Of a stretch of DNA of 64,000 nucleotides, positions 8,200 to 17,573 are shown piece after piece; position 1 is the stretch's first letter; the number at the start of each line of letters is the position of its first letter. The notes under the pieces are model-generated. The model was not told the origin of the DNA, ran no database searches, and saw nothing but the letters and a program-made list of their open reading frames with translations. The stretch comes from Candidatus Izemoplasma sp. (lineage in GTDB: Bacteria; Bacillota_I; Bacilli_A; Izemoplasmatales; Izemoplasmataceae): contig SLOP01000021.1 of the NCBI GenBank assembly GCA_007132465.1, positions 1-64,000 on the forward strand, written 5' to 3'. Made by a program: the position numbers and the translations under genes.

Positions 8200-9198
8200 A
8201 TGATACGAAAAGCCCGAACCGGCGATTTAGACGCGCTCGACACCCTCAGCCAGGCAGTCATTGCCGACATGCACGCTAATGGCATTTTTCAATGGCCAAA
8301 CACCTACCCGCGTAAAGCGCATTTCGCCCGTGACATTGAAAACGATAGCCTTTACGTGTTGGAAGACGGCGATTGCATCATCGGTGCAATGGCTTTTTAT
8401 GAGGAGAACGACCCACCGTATCGGACCGTTGACTGGCTTCGCGATTACAGCCTCGTCATTCACCGCATTCTCGTCGACCCTAATCGCCACCGAAGCGGCG
8501 CGGCCTCGACACTGATTCGCTTCGCCATCAAACGTGCCCATCGCGAAGGATATGACTCGATTAAAATCGACACCCATCCTGGCAACACTCGCATGCGACA
8601 CTTCTTGAAGCGAAACCAGTTCATCGAAGGGGAGTACATTAAACCGATGCACCGCATCGCCTTTGAACGCCTCGTCGAACACCAACGCATGCGACGGATC
8701 ATGATTCTTGGCAGCCCCGGCACCGGCAAAACAACGCTTGCTCGGATGCTTGCCCGCAAACTCGGGATTCCGAGCTTATTGCTCGACACCATCTACTGGC
8801 AACGCAACTGGGAATCCCTAAGCAAGGACAGGTTTGCTAAGGAAGTGCGTGCGTTTCTGCGTCAACACGACCGTTACGTGACCGAAGGCAACTACACCAA
8901 CAGCGTCACGTTCATGGAGCGAATGAAACTCGCCGACACCATCATCATCCTCGACTACACTACCCAAGACGCCCTTAAAGGCATCATCGAACGCGAAGCG
9001 CGTTACAAACACCGCTATCGTAGTGACATGGCATCGGGGTGTATCGAAGAAATCGATCAAGAATTTTTACACTACGTCATGCAATTTAACACAAAGAAAC
9101 GCAAAATCATCGCTTGCGCGAACCAGTTCACCGGTCATAAACACGTCCTCCGTTTTAAGCGACGCGAGGACATGATGCGATGGTTCGACACGCTTTAG
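8200..9198 (+). CDS. Fusion of GNAT acetyltransferase and P-loop kinase-like domain
   Basis: A 332-residue two-domain protein. Residues 1-155 are a GNAT N-acetyltransferase: HRILVDPNRHRSG is the acetyl-CoA-binding region and FLKRNQF the closing strand. Residues 165-332 are a small P-loop NTPase with Walker A GSPGTGKT (171-178), LDTIYWQRNW, and EGNY near 230, resembling the adenylate-kinase-like 'topology modulation' (FlaR-type) proteins. The order is unusual. Substrates are unknown for both halves. ATG 8200 follows a weak RBS AAGGTGG. obg starts 12 bp after the stop, so the two are probably cotranscribed. Confidence 0.85.
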   Translation: MIRKARTGDLDALDTLSQAVIADMHANGIFQWPNTYPRKAHFARDIENDSLYVLEDGDCIIGAMAFYEENDPPYRTVDWLRDYSLVIHRILVDPNRHRSGAASTLIRFAIKRAHREGYDSIKIDTHPGNTRMRHFLKRNQFIEGEYIKPMHRIAFERLVEHQRMRRIMILGSPGTGKTTLARMLARKLGIPSLLLDTIYWQRNWESLSKDRFAKEVRAFLRQHDRYVTEGNYTNSVTFMERMKLADTIIILDYTTQDALKGIIEREARYKHRYRSDMASGCIEEIDQEFLHYVMQFNTKKRKIIACANQFTGHKHVLRFKRREDMMRWFDTL

Positions 9199-9209
9199 GA
9201 GAGTAAACC

Positions 9210-10493
9210 ATGTTTGTGGATTTAGTTAAACTACAAGTTAAGAGCGGTAAAGGAGGCGATGGTATGGTCGCCTTTCGCCGTGAGAAATACGTTCCCAAAG
9301 GTGGCCCTGCTGGTGGCGATGGGGGTCGTGGCGGACATGTTGTTTTTGAAGGCGATGAAGGCTTGAGCACCTTGCTGGAGCTGCGTTACAACAAAATCAT
9401 CGCCGGCGACGACGGCGAAAACGGCGGCAACAAGCGCCTGACCGGAAAAACCGGCACCGACGCCCTAATCAAGGTGCCCGTCGGCACCACCATTTTTAAC
9501 GATGAGACCGGCAAGGTCATCGCCGACATCACCGCCAATAATCAGCGTGTCATCGTGGTTAAAGGTGGTCGTGGCGGACGCGGTAACGTGCATTTTACCA
9601 CAAGCCGAAACACCGCCCCGGAAATCGCTGAAAAAGGCGAACCCGGCGAGCAACTCACACTCAGGGTTGAACTTAAACTGCTTGCCGACGTCGGTTTGAT
9701 TGGCATGCCGAGCGTCGGAAAAAGCACGTTAATTAGCGTGATTTCCGCCAGCCGTCCGAAGATTGCCGACTATCATTTCACGACATTACGCCCTAACCTC
9801 GGCGTTGTCGGCGTGCCTGATGGCCGCAGCTTCGTCGCGGCCGACATGCCTGGCTTGATTGAAGGAGCAAGTCTTGGCCAAGGGCTTGGGACGCAGTTTT
9901 TGCGTCACATTGAACGGACGCGCGTGCTGCTTCATGTCGTTGACATGAGCGCTTACGAAGGGCGTGATCCTTATGAGGATTACCAGACGATTCAGCATGA
10001 ACTCGCTTCATACACCTACGACTTGACCAAACGACCACAAATTGTCGTCGCCAATAAAATGGACCTGTCCGACGCGGAGGCTAACCTTAACACCTTTAAA
10101 GCCAAGCTTCCCGAGGGCATTGAGGTTATTCCCATCAGCGCCGCCACACGAAAAAACGTGGATTTGTTAATGCTAAAAACAGCGGACATGCTTGATAACA
10201 CCCCGGCGTTCGACTTGTACAAAGACGAAGAATATGATAGCGTTGTCACGTACAACTTCGAAGCCGAAAAAGCGCCATTTACGGTTGAAACTGGCGACGA
10301 TGGCATCATTGAACTCAAAGGAGACGCCCTTAAGCGCCTGTTTGAGATGACCGATTTTTCGCGTGACCAATCCGTGCAACGGTTCGCACGCCAACTAAGA
10401 TCCATGGGCGTTGATGAAGCCCTTCGTAAACATGGCGTCAAGGACGGTGACACCGTTCGCATCTTCGGAACCACTTTTGAGTTCAAGGATTAG
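9210..10493 (+). CDS. obg: GTPase Obg/CgtA
   Basis: A 427-residue essential GTPase in 50S ribosome assembly and stress signalling. The glycine-rich Obg fold occupies residues 1-158 (KSGKGGDG, FRREKYVP, GGRGGRGN). The G domain has G1 GMPSVGKST, G2 TTL, G3 DMPGLIEGAS and G4 NKMD. The C-terminal OCT domain covers about 340-427. All GTPase motifs are intact. Its place after rplU-rpmA is the classical one, although the GNAT-kinase gene has been inserted between. The RBS is TAGGAGAG. Confidence 0.98.
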   Translation: MFVDLVKLQVKSGKGGDGMVAFRREKYVPKGGPAGGDGGRGGHVVFEGDEGLSTLLELRYNKIIAGDDGENGGNKRLTGKTGTDALIKVPVGTTIFNDETGKVIADITANNQRVIVVKGGRGGRGNVHFTTSRNTAPEIAEKGEPGEQLTLRVELKLLADVGLIGMPSVGKSTLISVISASRPKIADYHFTTLRPNLGVVGVPDGRSFVAADMPGLIEGASLGQGLGTQFLRHIERTRVLLHVVDMSAYEGRDPYEDYQTIQHELASYTYDLTKRPQIVVANKMDLSDAEANLNTFKAKLPEGIEVIPISAATRKNVDLLMLKTADMLDNTPAFDLYKDEEYDSVVTYNFEAEKAPFTVETGDDGIIELKGDALKRLFEMTDFSRDQSVQRFARQLRSMGVDEALRKHGVKDGDTVRIFGTTFEFKD

Positions 10494-10512
10494 AACGCAA
10501 GGACGTGTTCAC

Positions 10513-11889
10513 ATGAAAGATACTGACCAACGCACCACCTTCAAACAAGAAATCATCACTGTCATCGAATCGGCAAGCCCTAAGCGTTTGCAGGATTTTT
10601 TGACGAACTATCATCCGTCGGATCTCGCCGACGTGTTTCATGCTCTCGATGAAGAAAAACGGCTGTTTGTGTTGCAGACACTGAATTTTCACGTGCTCGC
10701 CGAACTGCTTGCCTACGTGCACGAAGGAGAAACAGCCCGTCACCTTCGCACGATGCCGGTGCAAAAAGCCACCAACATACTCGAGGCAATGCCCACCGAC
10801 GATGCCGCTCGCGTGCTCCGTAAAATAAAAGGTGAACGTCGTGACGAACTGCTTCACGCCATGCACACCGACATGCGTGAGCGACTGACCCACCTGCTTC
10901 GCTATCGCCTTGGCACCGCCGGCGCCCTCATGACGACCGACTACATCGCCGTGACGCCGGATGCTGATGTCAAAGAGGCGATGAAAGCGGTGGTTGACAA
11001 AGCCGCCACCATCGAAGCGTTTCAACGCGTCTTTGCGCTCGAAGACAACGGGTTTCTTGTCGGCGCCGTTGATTTGAAGACATTGATTCGTGCGCGTTCG
11101 CCCAAGCGCATCGCCGAGGTCATGCACCATGACGTCATCAGTGTCCATATCCACGACACCGCCGAGGCCGTTGCGCGACACATGCAGAACTACGGGGTCG
11201 CCGCGATGCCCGTCGTCAACGACAAAAACCAACTCCAGGGCGTCATCACCGTCGATGATGCCGCCGACATTCTCGACGACGCGACGGACGAAGACGTTGC
11301 AAAGCTGGCTGGCGTATCCAGTCGAGTCATGTTACGTGAAGGCTTGGTTAAGACCATTGCACACCGCCTACCGTGGCTATTTGCCATGGTGATTCTTGGC
11401 ACAGTGGGAGCTTTTGTGGTGGCGGCATTTAGTTCAACCATTGAACGCGTCATCGTCATGGTTGCCTTCTTACCGCTTGTGCTCGACATGGCCGGAAACA
11501 GCGGCACACAGACTGCGGCTTTGACTGTGCGTGGCTTGGGTCGTAATGAATATCGCATCGCTAAGGCGACGCGTCGACACGTGGTGAAGGAACTCGGCGT
11601 CGGCTCATTAAACGCCCTTGTGATTGGCCTGCTTACGTTCGCGTTGACGCTTGCGCTGACGCACATCTTTACGCCATCAGTTCCGTTGCGCTATTTCTTT
11701 GCAGCCACCGTGTCGATCAGCGTCATGTTGTCGCTGGTGTTTGCGGCCTTAAGCGGTACCGCAATGCCGCTTGTGCTTAAAAAGTTCGGCGCTGATCCGG
11801 CGTTTGCCGGCGGACCGCTTGTCACCGCCGTGAATGATCTTTTTGCGCTAATTGTGTACCTGACGTTGATTAGCGTCTTGGTGCAATAG
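10513..11889 (+). CDS. mgtE: Magnesium transporter MgtE
   Basis: A 458-residue Mg2+ channel-type transporter. The layout is the cytoplasmic MgtE_N helical domain (about 15-125), two CBS domains (about 130-255), a plug helix, and five membrane helices (about 280-458). The family's pore signature is intact: PLVLDMAGNSGTQ, with GNSGTQ at residues 328-333. The last helix keeps the pore Asp in AVNDLFALIVYL. In this family Mg2+ bound between N and CBS domains closes the pore. The RBS before ATG 10513 is weak. A second mgtE-like gene starts 10 bp downstream. Confidence 0.96.
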   Translation: MKDTDQRTTFKQEIITVIESASPKRLQDFLTNYHPSDLADVFHALDEEKRLFVLQTLNFHVLAELLAYVHEGETARHLRTMPVQKATNILEAMPTDDAARVLRKIKGERRDELLHAMHTDMRERLTHLLRYRLGTAGALMTTDYIAVTPDADVKEAMKAVVDKAATIEAFQRVFALEDNGFLVGAVDLKTLIRARSPKRIAEVMHHDVISVHIHDTAEAVARHMQNYGVAAMPVVNDKNQLQGVITVDDAADILDDATDEDVAKLAGVSSRVMLREGLVKTIAHRLPWLFAMVILGTVGAFVVAAFSSTIERVIVMVAFLPLVLDMAGNSGTQTAALTVRGLGRNEYRIAKATRRHVVKELGVGSLNALVIGLLTFALTLALTHIFTPSVPLRYFFAATVSISVMLSLVFAALSGTAMPLVLKKFGADPAFAGGPLVTAVNDLFALIVYLTLISVLVQ

Positions 11890-11899
11890 GAGCGATACC

Positions 11900-13282
11900 A
11901 TGAAGAAAACCCGATTGTTCAAACGCAACAAGCCGCTTGAAGTCTATGAACTCCTGACGCAGGAAACACGGCATAATGCCGTGGCTTCGAAGCTGGAAAA
12001 ATATCATGCCTACGACATCGCCGAAGCCATAGAAATGATGACAGAAGACGATGTCAGCCGGCTATTATCGTACCTTAATACCGACAAACAAGGTGCCGTT
12101 TTCGCGTACCTTGACCCTAAATCCGCCGCGCGCCTGCTTCGACACGTGGATGATGACCTCGCCGTGCAAGTGCTTGAAGCGATGGAGCCCGATGACGCGG
12201 TGGATTTAATCCAATCCGCTGGCAAGGCGGCCGCCATTGCGTGGTTGCCGAACATGGATGACATAAAGCGTTCGCACCTGAAACAGCTGATGAAGCACGG
12301 GAAAGCAACCGCTGGCGGTGAGATGAACAATCGCATCATCACCCTTAAACCAACCGATGACGTCAAAACGGCCATGAAAACCTTGATTACAGAGGCCTCG
12401 CGCATTGAATACATCGACACGCTCTTCGTGCTCGATTCCGATAAGCGCTTGCTTGGGACTGTTTCGCTGCAGACCTTAATCGCGGCGCGAAGCCCTCTCC
12501 GTGTCAAACAGATTATGAAACCTGCACACGAGGTCATGCACGTCGATAATCCGCTTGAAGATGTCGTACGCACCATCCAAAAATACGACATCATGGCCTT
12601 GCCTATCCTCGATAAAGACGATTGCTTTGCCGGTGTGGTGACGATGCACGATACGCTTGATGTCATCGATCGCACCTCGCGTGATGATTACGCACGTCTC
12701 GCGGCCGTTCCCATCGCGATTGATCGCAAGGAGAGCATCGTCAAAGCAGCCCGCCGTCGATTGCCTTGGTTACTGGGTTTGTTAGCCCTTAACGCGATCA
12801 TTGCGGTAATGATCTTCCAGTTTGTCGACACCGTGGAAGCCGCCCTCGCACTGGTCATGTTTCAACCACTGATTGTTGCCCTTGCGGGCGTCGTCGCCAC
12901 CCAATCTCTGGCGCTCACCGTACTCAAACGCGCCAAGGAATCGATTCACCGACGCCTCGATGTGACGCGTCATCTCATCCGAGAATGGGCCGTTGGCACA
13001 CTCAGCGGCATTGTGCTCGGGGCGCTGGCCGGCATCATTGCGTATGGCATGTTGCAGCTAACCGACATGGCCGTTGGGTTTGAAGGAACTTTGGCCCTTG
13101 TGGTGGGTGGAAGCGTGCTCGCTGCGTTGGTTATTGGGGCGCTAATCGGGAGTGGATTACCGCTAATTTTGCATATGATTAAAGTTGATCCAACCCGCGC
13201 AAACGGCCCCTTGTTAACCACGTTCAATGATTTTGTCGCCTTGGCAATCTATTTGATGCTTGTGACAATTTTTATCGTTTAA
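11900..13282 (+). CDS. MgtE paralogue with degenerate pore signature
   Basis: A 460-residue protein with the same architecture as its neighbour: MgtE_N, paired CBS domains and five C-terminal membrane helices. However, the conserved GN[AS]GTQ signature of the pore is GVVATQ (330-335), preceded by PLIVALA in place of PLVLDMA. The pore Asp of the last helix is retained (TFNDFVALAIYL). It may be a regulatory subunit that pairs with the intact MgtE, or a transporter with changed selectivity; sequence alone does not decide. RBS TAGGAGCG. It is almost certainly cotranscribed with the upstream mgtE. Confidence 0.9.
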   Translation: MKKTRLFKRNKPLEVYELLTQETRHNAVASKLEKYHAYDIAEAIEMMTEDDVSRLLSYLNTDKQGAVFAYLDPKSAARLLRHVDDDLAVQVLEAMEPDDAVDLIQSAGKAAAIAWLPNMDDIKRSHLKQLMKHGKATAGGEMNNRIITLKPTDDVKTAMKTLITEASRIEYIDTLFVLDSDKRLLGTVSLQTLIAARSPLRVKQIMKPAHEVMHVDNPLEDVVRTIQKYDIMALPILDKDDCFAGVVTMHDTLDVIDRTSRDDYARLAAVPIAIDRKESIVKAARRRLPWLLGLLALNAIIAVMIFQFVDTVEAALALVMFQPLIVALAGVVATQSLALTVLKRAKESIHRRLDVTRHLIREWAVGTLSGIVLGALAGIIAYGMLQLTDMAVGFEGTLALVVGGSVLAALVIGALIGSGLPLILHMIKVDPTRANGPLLTTFNDFVALAIYLMLVTIFIV

Positions 13283-13323
13283 ACCCTATCAGTTAGCAAA
13301 CGAACCATAAGGAGGAACCGCGC

Positions 13324-13881
13324 ATGTACAGCTACTTTAAAGGGACAGTCAAAGAAATTGAGCCGACCAACATCACCCTTGAGGTAAACGAGGTCGGCTA
13401 CCGTATCATCACCCCAAACCCCTACGACTACACGCTTGATAAGACGGAAAAGGTCTACCTGTATCAGCACGTGCGCGAGGATGAGCTGACGTTATTCGGA
13501 TTTCGGACCACCAAAGCAAAAACCCTTTTCATGCAGCTCCTTGCGGTTAAAGGCATTGGTCCAAAGAGTGCCTTAGCGGTGCTCGCAAGCGCTGAGGTTG
13601 ACGATGTGGTCAAGGCAATTGAAAGCGGCGACACGAAATACTTGAATCGGTTTCCGGGCATCGGCCCCAAAGCAAGCCAACAAATTGTTCTCGATCTCAA
13701 AGGGAAAGTTCACGTGGGTCCCCTCACGCTCAAACACACCGATCGGCTCGCCGACGTCGACGACGCGCTCAAAGCTCTGGGTTACAAAACCAAAGAAATC
13801 GATCGGGTGCTAAAGAAACTCGATCGAACGAAAGAAACCGCTCAACTCATCAAAGATGCGCTGCGCTTAATTGGCGCTTAA
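13324..13881 (+). CDS. ruvA: Holliday junction helicase subunit RuvA
   Basis: A 185-residue DNA-binding subunit that tetramerises on Holliday junctions and loads the RuvB motor. The OB-fold domain MYSYFKGTVKEI starts the protein. Two helix-hairpin-helix motifs follow: VKGIGPKSAL near 74 and FPGIGPKASQQIV near 107. The RuvB-interacting three-helix domain is at the C-terminus. RBS AAGGAGG. RuvB, normally the next gene, is absent: a terminator and a convergent gene follow directly. Confidence 0.96.
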   Translation: MYSYFKGTVKEIEPTNITLEVNEVGYRIITPNPYDYTLDKTEKVYLYQHVREDELTLFGFRTTKAKTLFMQLLAVKGIGPKSALAVLASAEVDDVVKAIESGDTKYLNRFPGIGPKASQQIVLDLKGKVHVGPLTLKHTDRLADVDDALKALGYKTKEIDRVLKKLDRTKETAQLIKDALRLIGA

Positions 13882-13885
13882 CACC

Positions 13886-13924
13886 AAAAAACGCGACCCC
13901 CAGGGGGTCGCGTTTGTTTTTTTT
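13886..13924. terminator. Bidirectional terminator between ruvA and ansA
   Basis: An 11-bp perfect stem ACGCGACCCCC/GGGGGTCGCGT, flanked by an A-run and a T-run. Confidence 0.92.
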
Positions 13925-14897
13925 AGGCGAAGAGGCGCTCAATTTCCTCGCGTTGAATGCCGTTTTCCAGCGCGACCATGAGCAATAAGCGCGCTTTGGG
14001 GCCACTCAAATTTCCGCCCATCATGCATCCTTGACGCACAAGGTCTTTACCGCCGCCCAAATACCCGTAAGTATCCAGCACGCGTCCACCAATGCAGCGC
14101 GAAACAATGATAATTTCCACGCCCTTGCGGCGGGCGTTCTTAATGGCGTCCATCATCGGCGCCGGCACGTTGCCACGACCCAGCGCCTCAAGCACGATGC
14201 CCTGTGCGCCGGATTCAACTAAGGCATCGATTAACTCTCCACCCATGCCGGCGTACACCTTCAGAAGATGCACGTCGTTGTTGAAGCCGCTTTTAAAACT
14301 TAGTTGCTTGCGCTGTGTGCGCTCCCTGAAATAGATTACGTCATCATCATCGATAATGCCAAGCGGGCCGAACTCAACGCTTTGAAACGTGTCCAGATTA
14401 AGCGTATGTGTCTTAGTAACCTCCCACGCGGCATTGATGGCGTAGTTCATCACCACAAGCACACCTTTACCGCGGGATGTCGGTTCTAAAACCACTTTAA
14501 TGCTTGAGACAAGGTTCGTCAAGCCATCATACCCTAGTTCGCTCGCGTTTTTCATCGATCCTGTTAAAACCACCGGTTTGTTGCTGTTTGCGACAATATC
14601 CAAATAAAAAGCCGTTTCCTCAAGCGTATCGGTCCCGTGAACGACCACCACACCTGCAAAAGCCTCATTCTCAAGATAACCATCGATAATCGTTTTAAGT
14701 TCATGCATTTTGGCGGGCGTAATCGATGGGCTGGGTAGTTTGGAAAACTCATACGTCTCCAAGTTTTCATACGGTGTATACGCCGCAATCGATGAAACGA
14801 TTTCATCCGGCGTCACGCTGGGAACGGCACCTTGCAATTTAGAGTTAACTTTCATGGCGATTGTACCGCCGGTAAAAATCAGTGCAACCTTTTGCAT
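13923..14897 (-). CDS. ansA: L-asparaginase, type I (AnsA-like)
   Basis: A 324-residue enzyme that hydrolyses asparagine to aspartate and ammonia. The first active-site threonine is T12 in FTGGTIAMK; the second motif HGTDTLEETA carries T89 and D90. There is no signal peptide, which fits the cytoplasmic type I enzyme. RBS AGGTGATG precedes the ATG. The gene is monocistronic. The aspartate produced could feed NadB, encoded nearby, though that link is only an inference. Confidence 0.94.
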   Translation of the reverse strand: MQKVALIFTGGTIAMKVNSKLQGAVPSVTPDEIVSSIAAYTPYENLETYEFSKLPSPSITPAKMHELKTIIDGYLENEAFAGVVVVHGTDTLEETAFYLDIVANSNKPVVLTGSMKNASELGYDGLTNLVSSIKVVLEPTSRGKGVLVVMNYAINAAWEVTKTHTLNLDTFQSVEFGPLGIIDDDDVIYFRERTQRKQLSFKSGFNNDVHLLKVYAGMGGELIDALVESGAQGIVLEALGRGNVPAPMMDAIKNARRKGVEIIIVSRCIGGRVLDTYGYLGGGKDLVRQGCMMGGNLSGPKARLLLMVALENGIQREEIERLFA

Positions 14898-14931
14898 AAC
14901 ATCACCTGCATTAGAAGTAAACTACACATGC

Positions 14932-14961
14932 ATTGTATCACGAAAGCGATGAAGCCGACAA
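14932..14961 (-). promoter_or_regulatory. Promoter of ansA
   Basis: On the - strand: TTGTCG, an 18-bp spacer, TACAAT, 34 bp before the start codon. Confidence 0.6.
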
Positions 14962-15396
14962 TGAAAAACACGAAACGGAGCATGACAGGAAATTTTCATT
15001 TTTTGGGGTGTCGTGTTTGCAGCCTGCAAAATTAACAAAAGCACGTTATAATGATTTACACAATTCCACACTGTCCGTGATTAGACAAGCCCCTAGATGA
15101 TATACTCAAGTAAACATAATATATATTATCGGCAGTAACGCACCAAAGATAAAACCCTGCTCTTTTGTCGAAACAGGGCTGCATCTGACCACGATTGACC
15201 TGTTTAGATCGGTTGTTGGATGATGTGTTCTCGGATAAACGGGTTCAAGTTCAGGGGATGACCCCGTTTATGCACCGCTGCTTTTTTGTGGAATTTTGTC
15301 GAAAATGAAATCGTTTCTCGCGGCGTTTTTATCCTTGAACGAGTATTTAGACGTCTTACGTGTAAAAAACGCTTAGAACGGAAATTTCGCAGGGTG
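14962..15396. other. Gene-free stretch with two hairpins
   Basis: No convincing coding region. A plus-strand TATAAT is at about 15046 without a good -35. A hairpin at 15151-15178 (CCCTG/CAGGG) reads as a possible distal terminator for the - strand PHP gene. A second stem, ATAAACGGG at 15235-15243 with CCCGTTTAT at 15263-15271, has a long loop and no T-run. A small RNA is possible but not shown. Confidence 0.4.
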
Positions 15397-16188
15397 TCAT
15401 GTAAAATGCAAGCGTGTGCTCAACGTCAGCTGCCACTGATCTACCAACACTTCTGCTTTTTTAACGGCATCGTCATACAGGAAGGCAGGTCGATGACAGT
15501 CGGAACTGAGGATTATCTTACAACCATGCGCTTTGGCGATGTCCCAAAACGCTTTAACAGGGTAGGGGTAACGCGTGCCATCGACGGCTTGAATCAGCCC
15601 TCTGCGAATGCCGTTAGCATTAAACTCTAGCGGTATATCGTGTTTTTTGGCGGCGGTGCAGATGAGGGTCGCGGCGTTTTGGGCGGCCTCGTCAAACCGG
15701 GGATACGCACAAAGGTAAAGGTCGGGATGCCCCACAAGGCTAAAATAACCACTCTCTATGGCGCGCACGACGTCTTTGGCGTACTGGATAATATGGTGGG
15801 GATTTTGAAGGTTAAACGACGACACAAGCGAATTGTGAGCCGATTCATCGCGGACGTAGTGTTGGCCGAGGATGAGATAATCCGTGTTGGCGCGCAATCG
15901 TTCGTAGTATTCCGGATCAGGTTCCAGATATTCGACCTCTAATCCCGTGTATACGGTGATATCTTCGCTGTAACGGCGTTTTATCGTCTTTACCTCATCG
16001 AGGTACTTCGGAAGGTCTTCTGCGTCCATGCGGACGTTATCGGCGTGATCGACGAGGGTGTCAACCGGAGCGTGATCGGACATGCCAAGCACGGTGAAAC
16101 CTTGTTCGAGGGCTTCTTTGACATAATCTTCAGTCACGCCGACGGCGTGTTTACAGTATTTGTGGTGGGTGTGATAGTTTCTTTTCAT
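15397..16188 (-). CDS. PHP-domain phosphatase, histidinol-phosphatase (HisK/HisJ) family
   Basis: A 263-residue PHP-domain metallophosphatase. The N-terminal motif has H6 and H8 (YHTHHKYCKH), followed by MSDHAPV, the metal-binding GLEVEYL, LGQHYV, and the late ligands GHPDL and SSDCHRP. These are the usual trinuclear-metal residues of the family. No histidine biosynthesis genes are nearby, so the substrate may not be histidinol phosphate. The start is ATG 16188 behind AGAGGAAAG; the longer upstream frame lacks an RBS and overlaps the divergent rarA gene. Confidence 0.88.
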   Translation of the reverse strand: MKRNYHTHHKYCKHAVGVTEDYVKEALEQGFTVLGMSDHAPVDTLVDHADNVRMDAEDLPKYLDEVKTIKRRYSEDITVYTGLEVEYLEPDPEYYERLRANTDYLILGQHYVRDESAHNSLVSSFNLQNPHHIIQYAKDVVRAIESGYFSLVGHPDLYLCAYPRFDEAAQNAATLICTAAKKHDIPLEFNANGIRRGLIQAVDGTRYPYPVKAFWDIAKAHGCKIILSSDCHRPAFLYDDAVKKAEVLVDQWQLTLSTRLHFT

Positions 16189-16287
16189 CGACTTTCCTCT
16201 GCTTTCTGGTACGTGTGCATTATACCAGTTTTCGCCACTTAAGACAACGCGGCGTGCTATAATGGAGGCACGAAAGGAATGAGGCCC

Positions 16288-17526
16288 ATGAACCGACCAC
16301 TCGCATACCGTGCGCGCCCTGAAAGCTTTGATGACATCGTCGGCCAACCCCACTTGGTCGGCGCCGAAGGTGTGCTTCGGAAGATGGCTGACCAAAGCGC
16401 TCATGCTAGCGTGATTCTTTACGGCCCACCTGGCACCGGAAAAACGACCATCGCCAGCGTCATGGCGGCACAGTTTGGGTTGAACGCGTTCACCTTTAAC
16501 GCGTCTACCGACAGCAAAGCCACGCTTAAACAGATCGTGACGCAAGCCACCGGGTATGGCGCCTTGGTGGTTGTCGATGAAATTCACCGGATGAAAAAAG
16601 ACGTGCAGGATTATTTGTTGCCGCACGTGGAGAAGGGTGACGTCATCATGGTTGGCATCACCACGAATAACCCCTATCACAGCGTCAATCCAGCGATTCG
16701 CTCACGGGCGCACGTCTTTAAGTTGCACCCAATCACCGAAGGCGCTTTGGTGAGCCATTTAAAGCGCATAAAAACAAAGTTTGCCGATGAACTGACAGCG
16801 GAACTTGACGAACGGGTATACGCCTACATCGCCAAGGCAAGTCGAAACGATATCCGTGCTGCCATCAACCGACTAGCGTTGATTGAACAAACCCATCCCA
16901 ACGCCCACGTGACCTTGGAGGCGGCGAAAAAGATCGTTCACGCGCCAACGTTAGACCTCGATAAAGACGAGGATAACTACTACAACATCCTTTCGGCCTA
17001 CCAAAAATCCATCCGCGGCAGCGACGTCGACGCCAGTTTGCACTATTTGGCGCGGCTCATTGCCATGGAGGACCTTGACAGCATCCTGCGCCGTTTGAGC
17101 GTTATCGCGTATGAAGACATCGGCCTGGCCAACCCGTCGGTGTTTGCTAAAATGCATGCCTGTGCCGCCGCCGTGGAACGGCTTGGTCTGCCTGAGGCAC
17201 GCATTCCCTTAGCGGCACTCACCATCGATCTGGCCCTCTCACCAAAATCAAACAGCGCAGTGAAGGCCATCGACAAGGCCCTCGCCGACATTCAGGAAGG
17301 AAAAACCTACGCGATTCCGAACCACCTTATCACCGTGGCTAATTTTGAAGCTAAAGCGGATTACTTGTACCCGCACGACTACCCTGATCACCACGTTGTG
17401 CAACAATACCTACCGGATGCCCTTCAAGAAGCTGTCTATTACGAAGGCGTTGACACTGGCAAATACGAATCAGCCTTAAAAGCGCGTCATAAAGCCATGC
17501 GGAAAATAAAGCATGCCAAAAAGTGA
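16288..17526 (+). CDS. rarA: Replication-associated recombination protein RarA (MgsA)
   Basis: A 412-residue AAA+ ATPase related to the clamp loader, acting at stalled forks. Walker A is GPPGTGKT near residue 50, Walker B VVDEIHR, and sensor 1 TTNNP. The C-terminal tetramerisation domain includes the conserved DYLYPHDYPDHHV. RBS AAAGGA supports ATG 16288; ATG 16279 would abut that site with no spacing. A TATAAT at 16258-16263 is a likely -10. A terminator follows at 17543. Confidence 0.95.
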   Translation: MNRPLAYRARPESFDDIVGQPHLVGAEGVLRKMADQSAHASVILYGPPGTGKTTIASVMAAQFGLNAFTFNASTDSKATLKQIVTQATGYGALVVVDEIHRMKKDVQDYLLPHVEKGDVIMVGITTNNPYHSVNPAIRSRAHVFKLHPITEGALVSHLKRIKTKFADELTAELDERVYAYIAKASRNDIRAAINRLALIEQTHPNAHVTLEAAKKIVHAPTLDLDKDEDNYYNILSAYQKSIRGSDVDASLHYLARLIAMEDLDSILRRLSVIAYEDIGLANPSVFAKMHACAAAVERLGLPEARIPLAALTIDLALSPKSNSAVKAIDKALADIQEGKTYAIPNHLITVANFEAKADYLYPHDYPDHHVVQQYLPDALQEAVYYEGVDTGKYESALKARHKAMRKIKHAKK

Positions 17527-17542
17527 CAGATTAACTGGGAAC

Positions 17543-17573
17543 GGCTTTATATAGAGGTAGAAAGCCATTTTTT
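17543..17573 (+). terminator. Terminator of rarA
   Basis: GGCTTT (17543-17548) pairs with AAAGCC (17561-17566) and a T-run follows. Confidence 0.7.

Noticed and set aside
10483-11232. Open frame of 249 codons on the - strand
   Set aside because: Antisense to mgtE and obg; no family resemblance and no RBS.
15235-15271. tRNA-like GGTTCAAGTTC string
   Set aside because: No acceptor, D or anticodon arms can be formed around it; it belongs to the loop of a plain hairpin.
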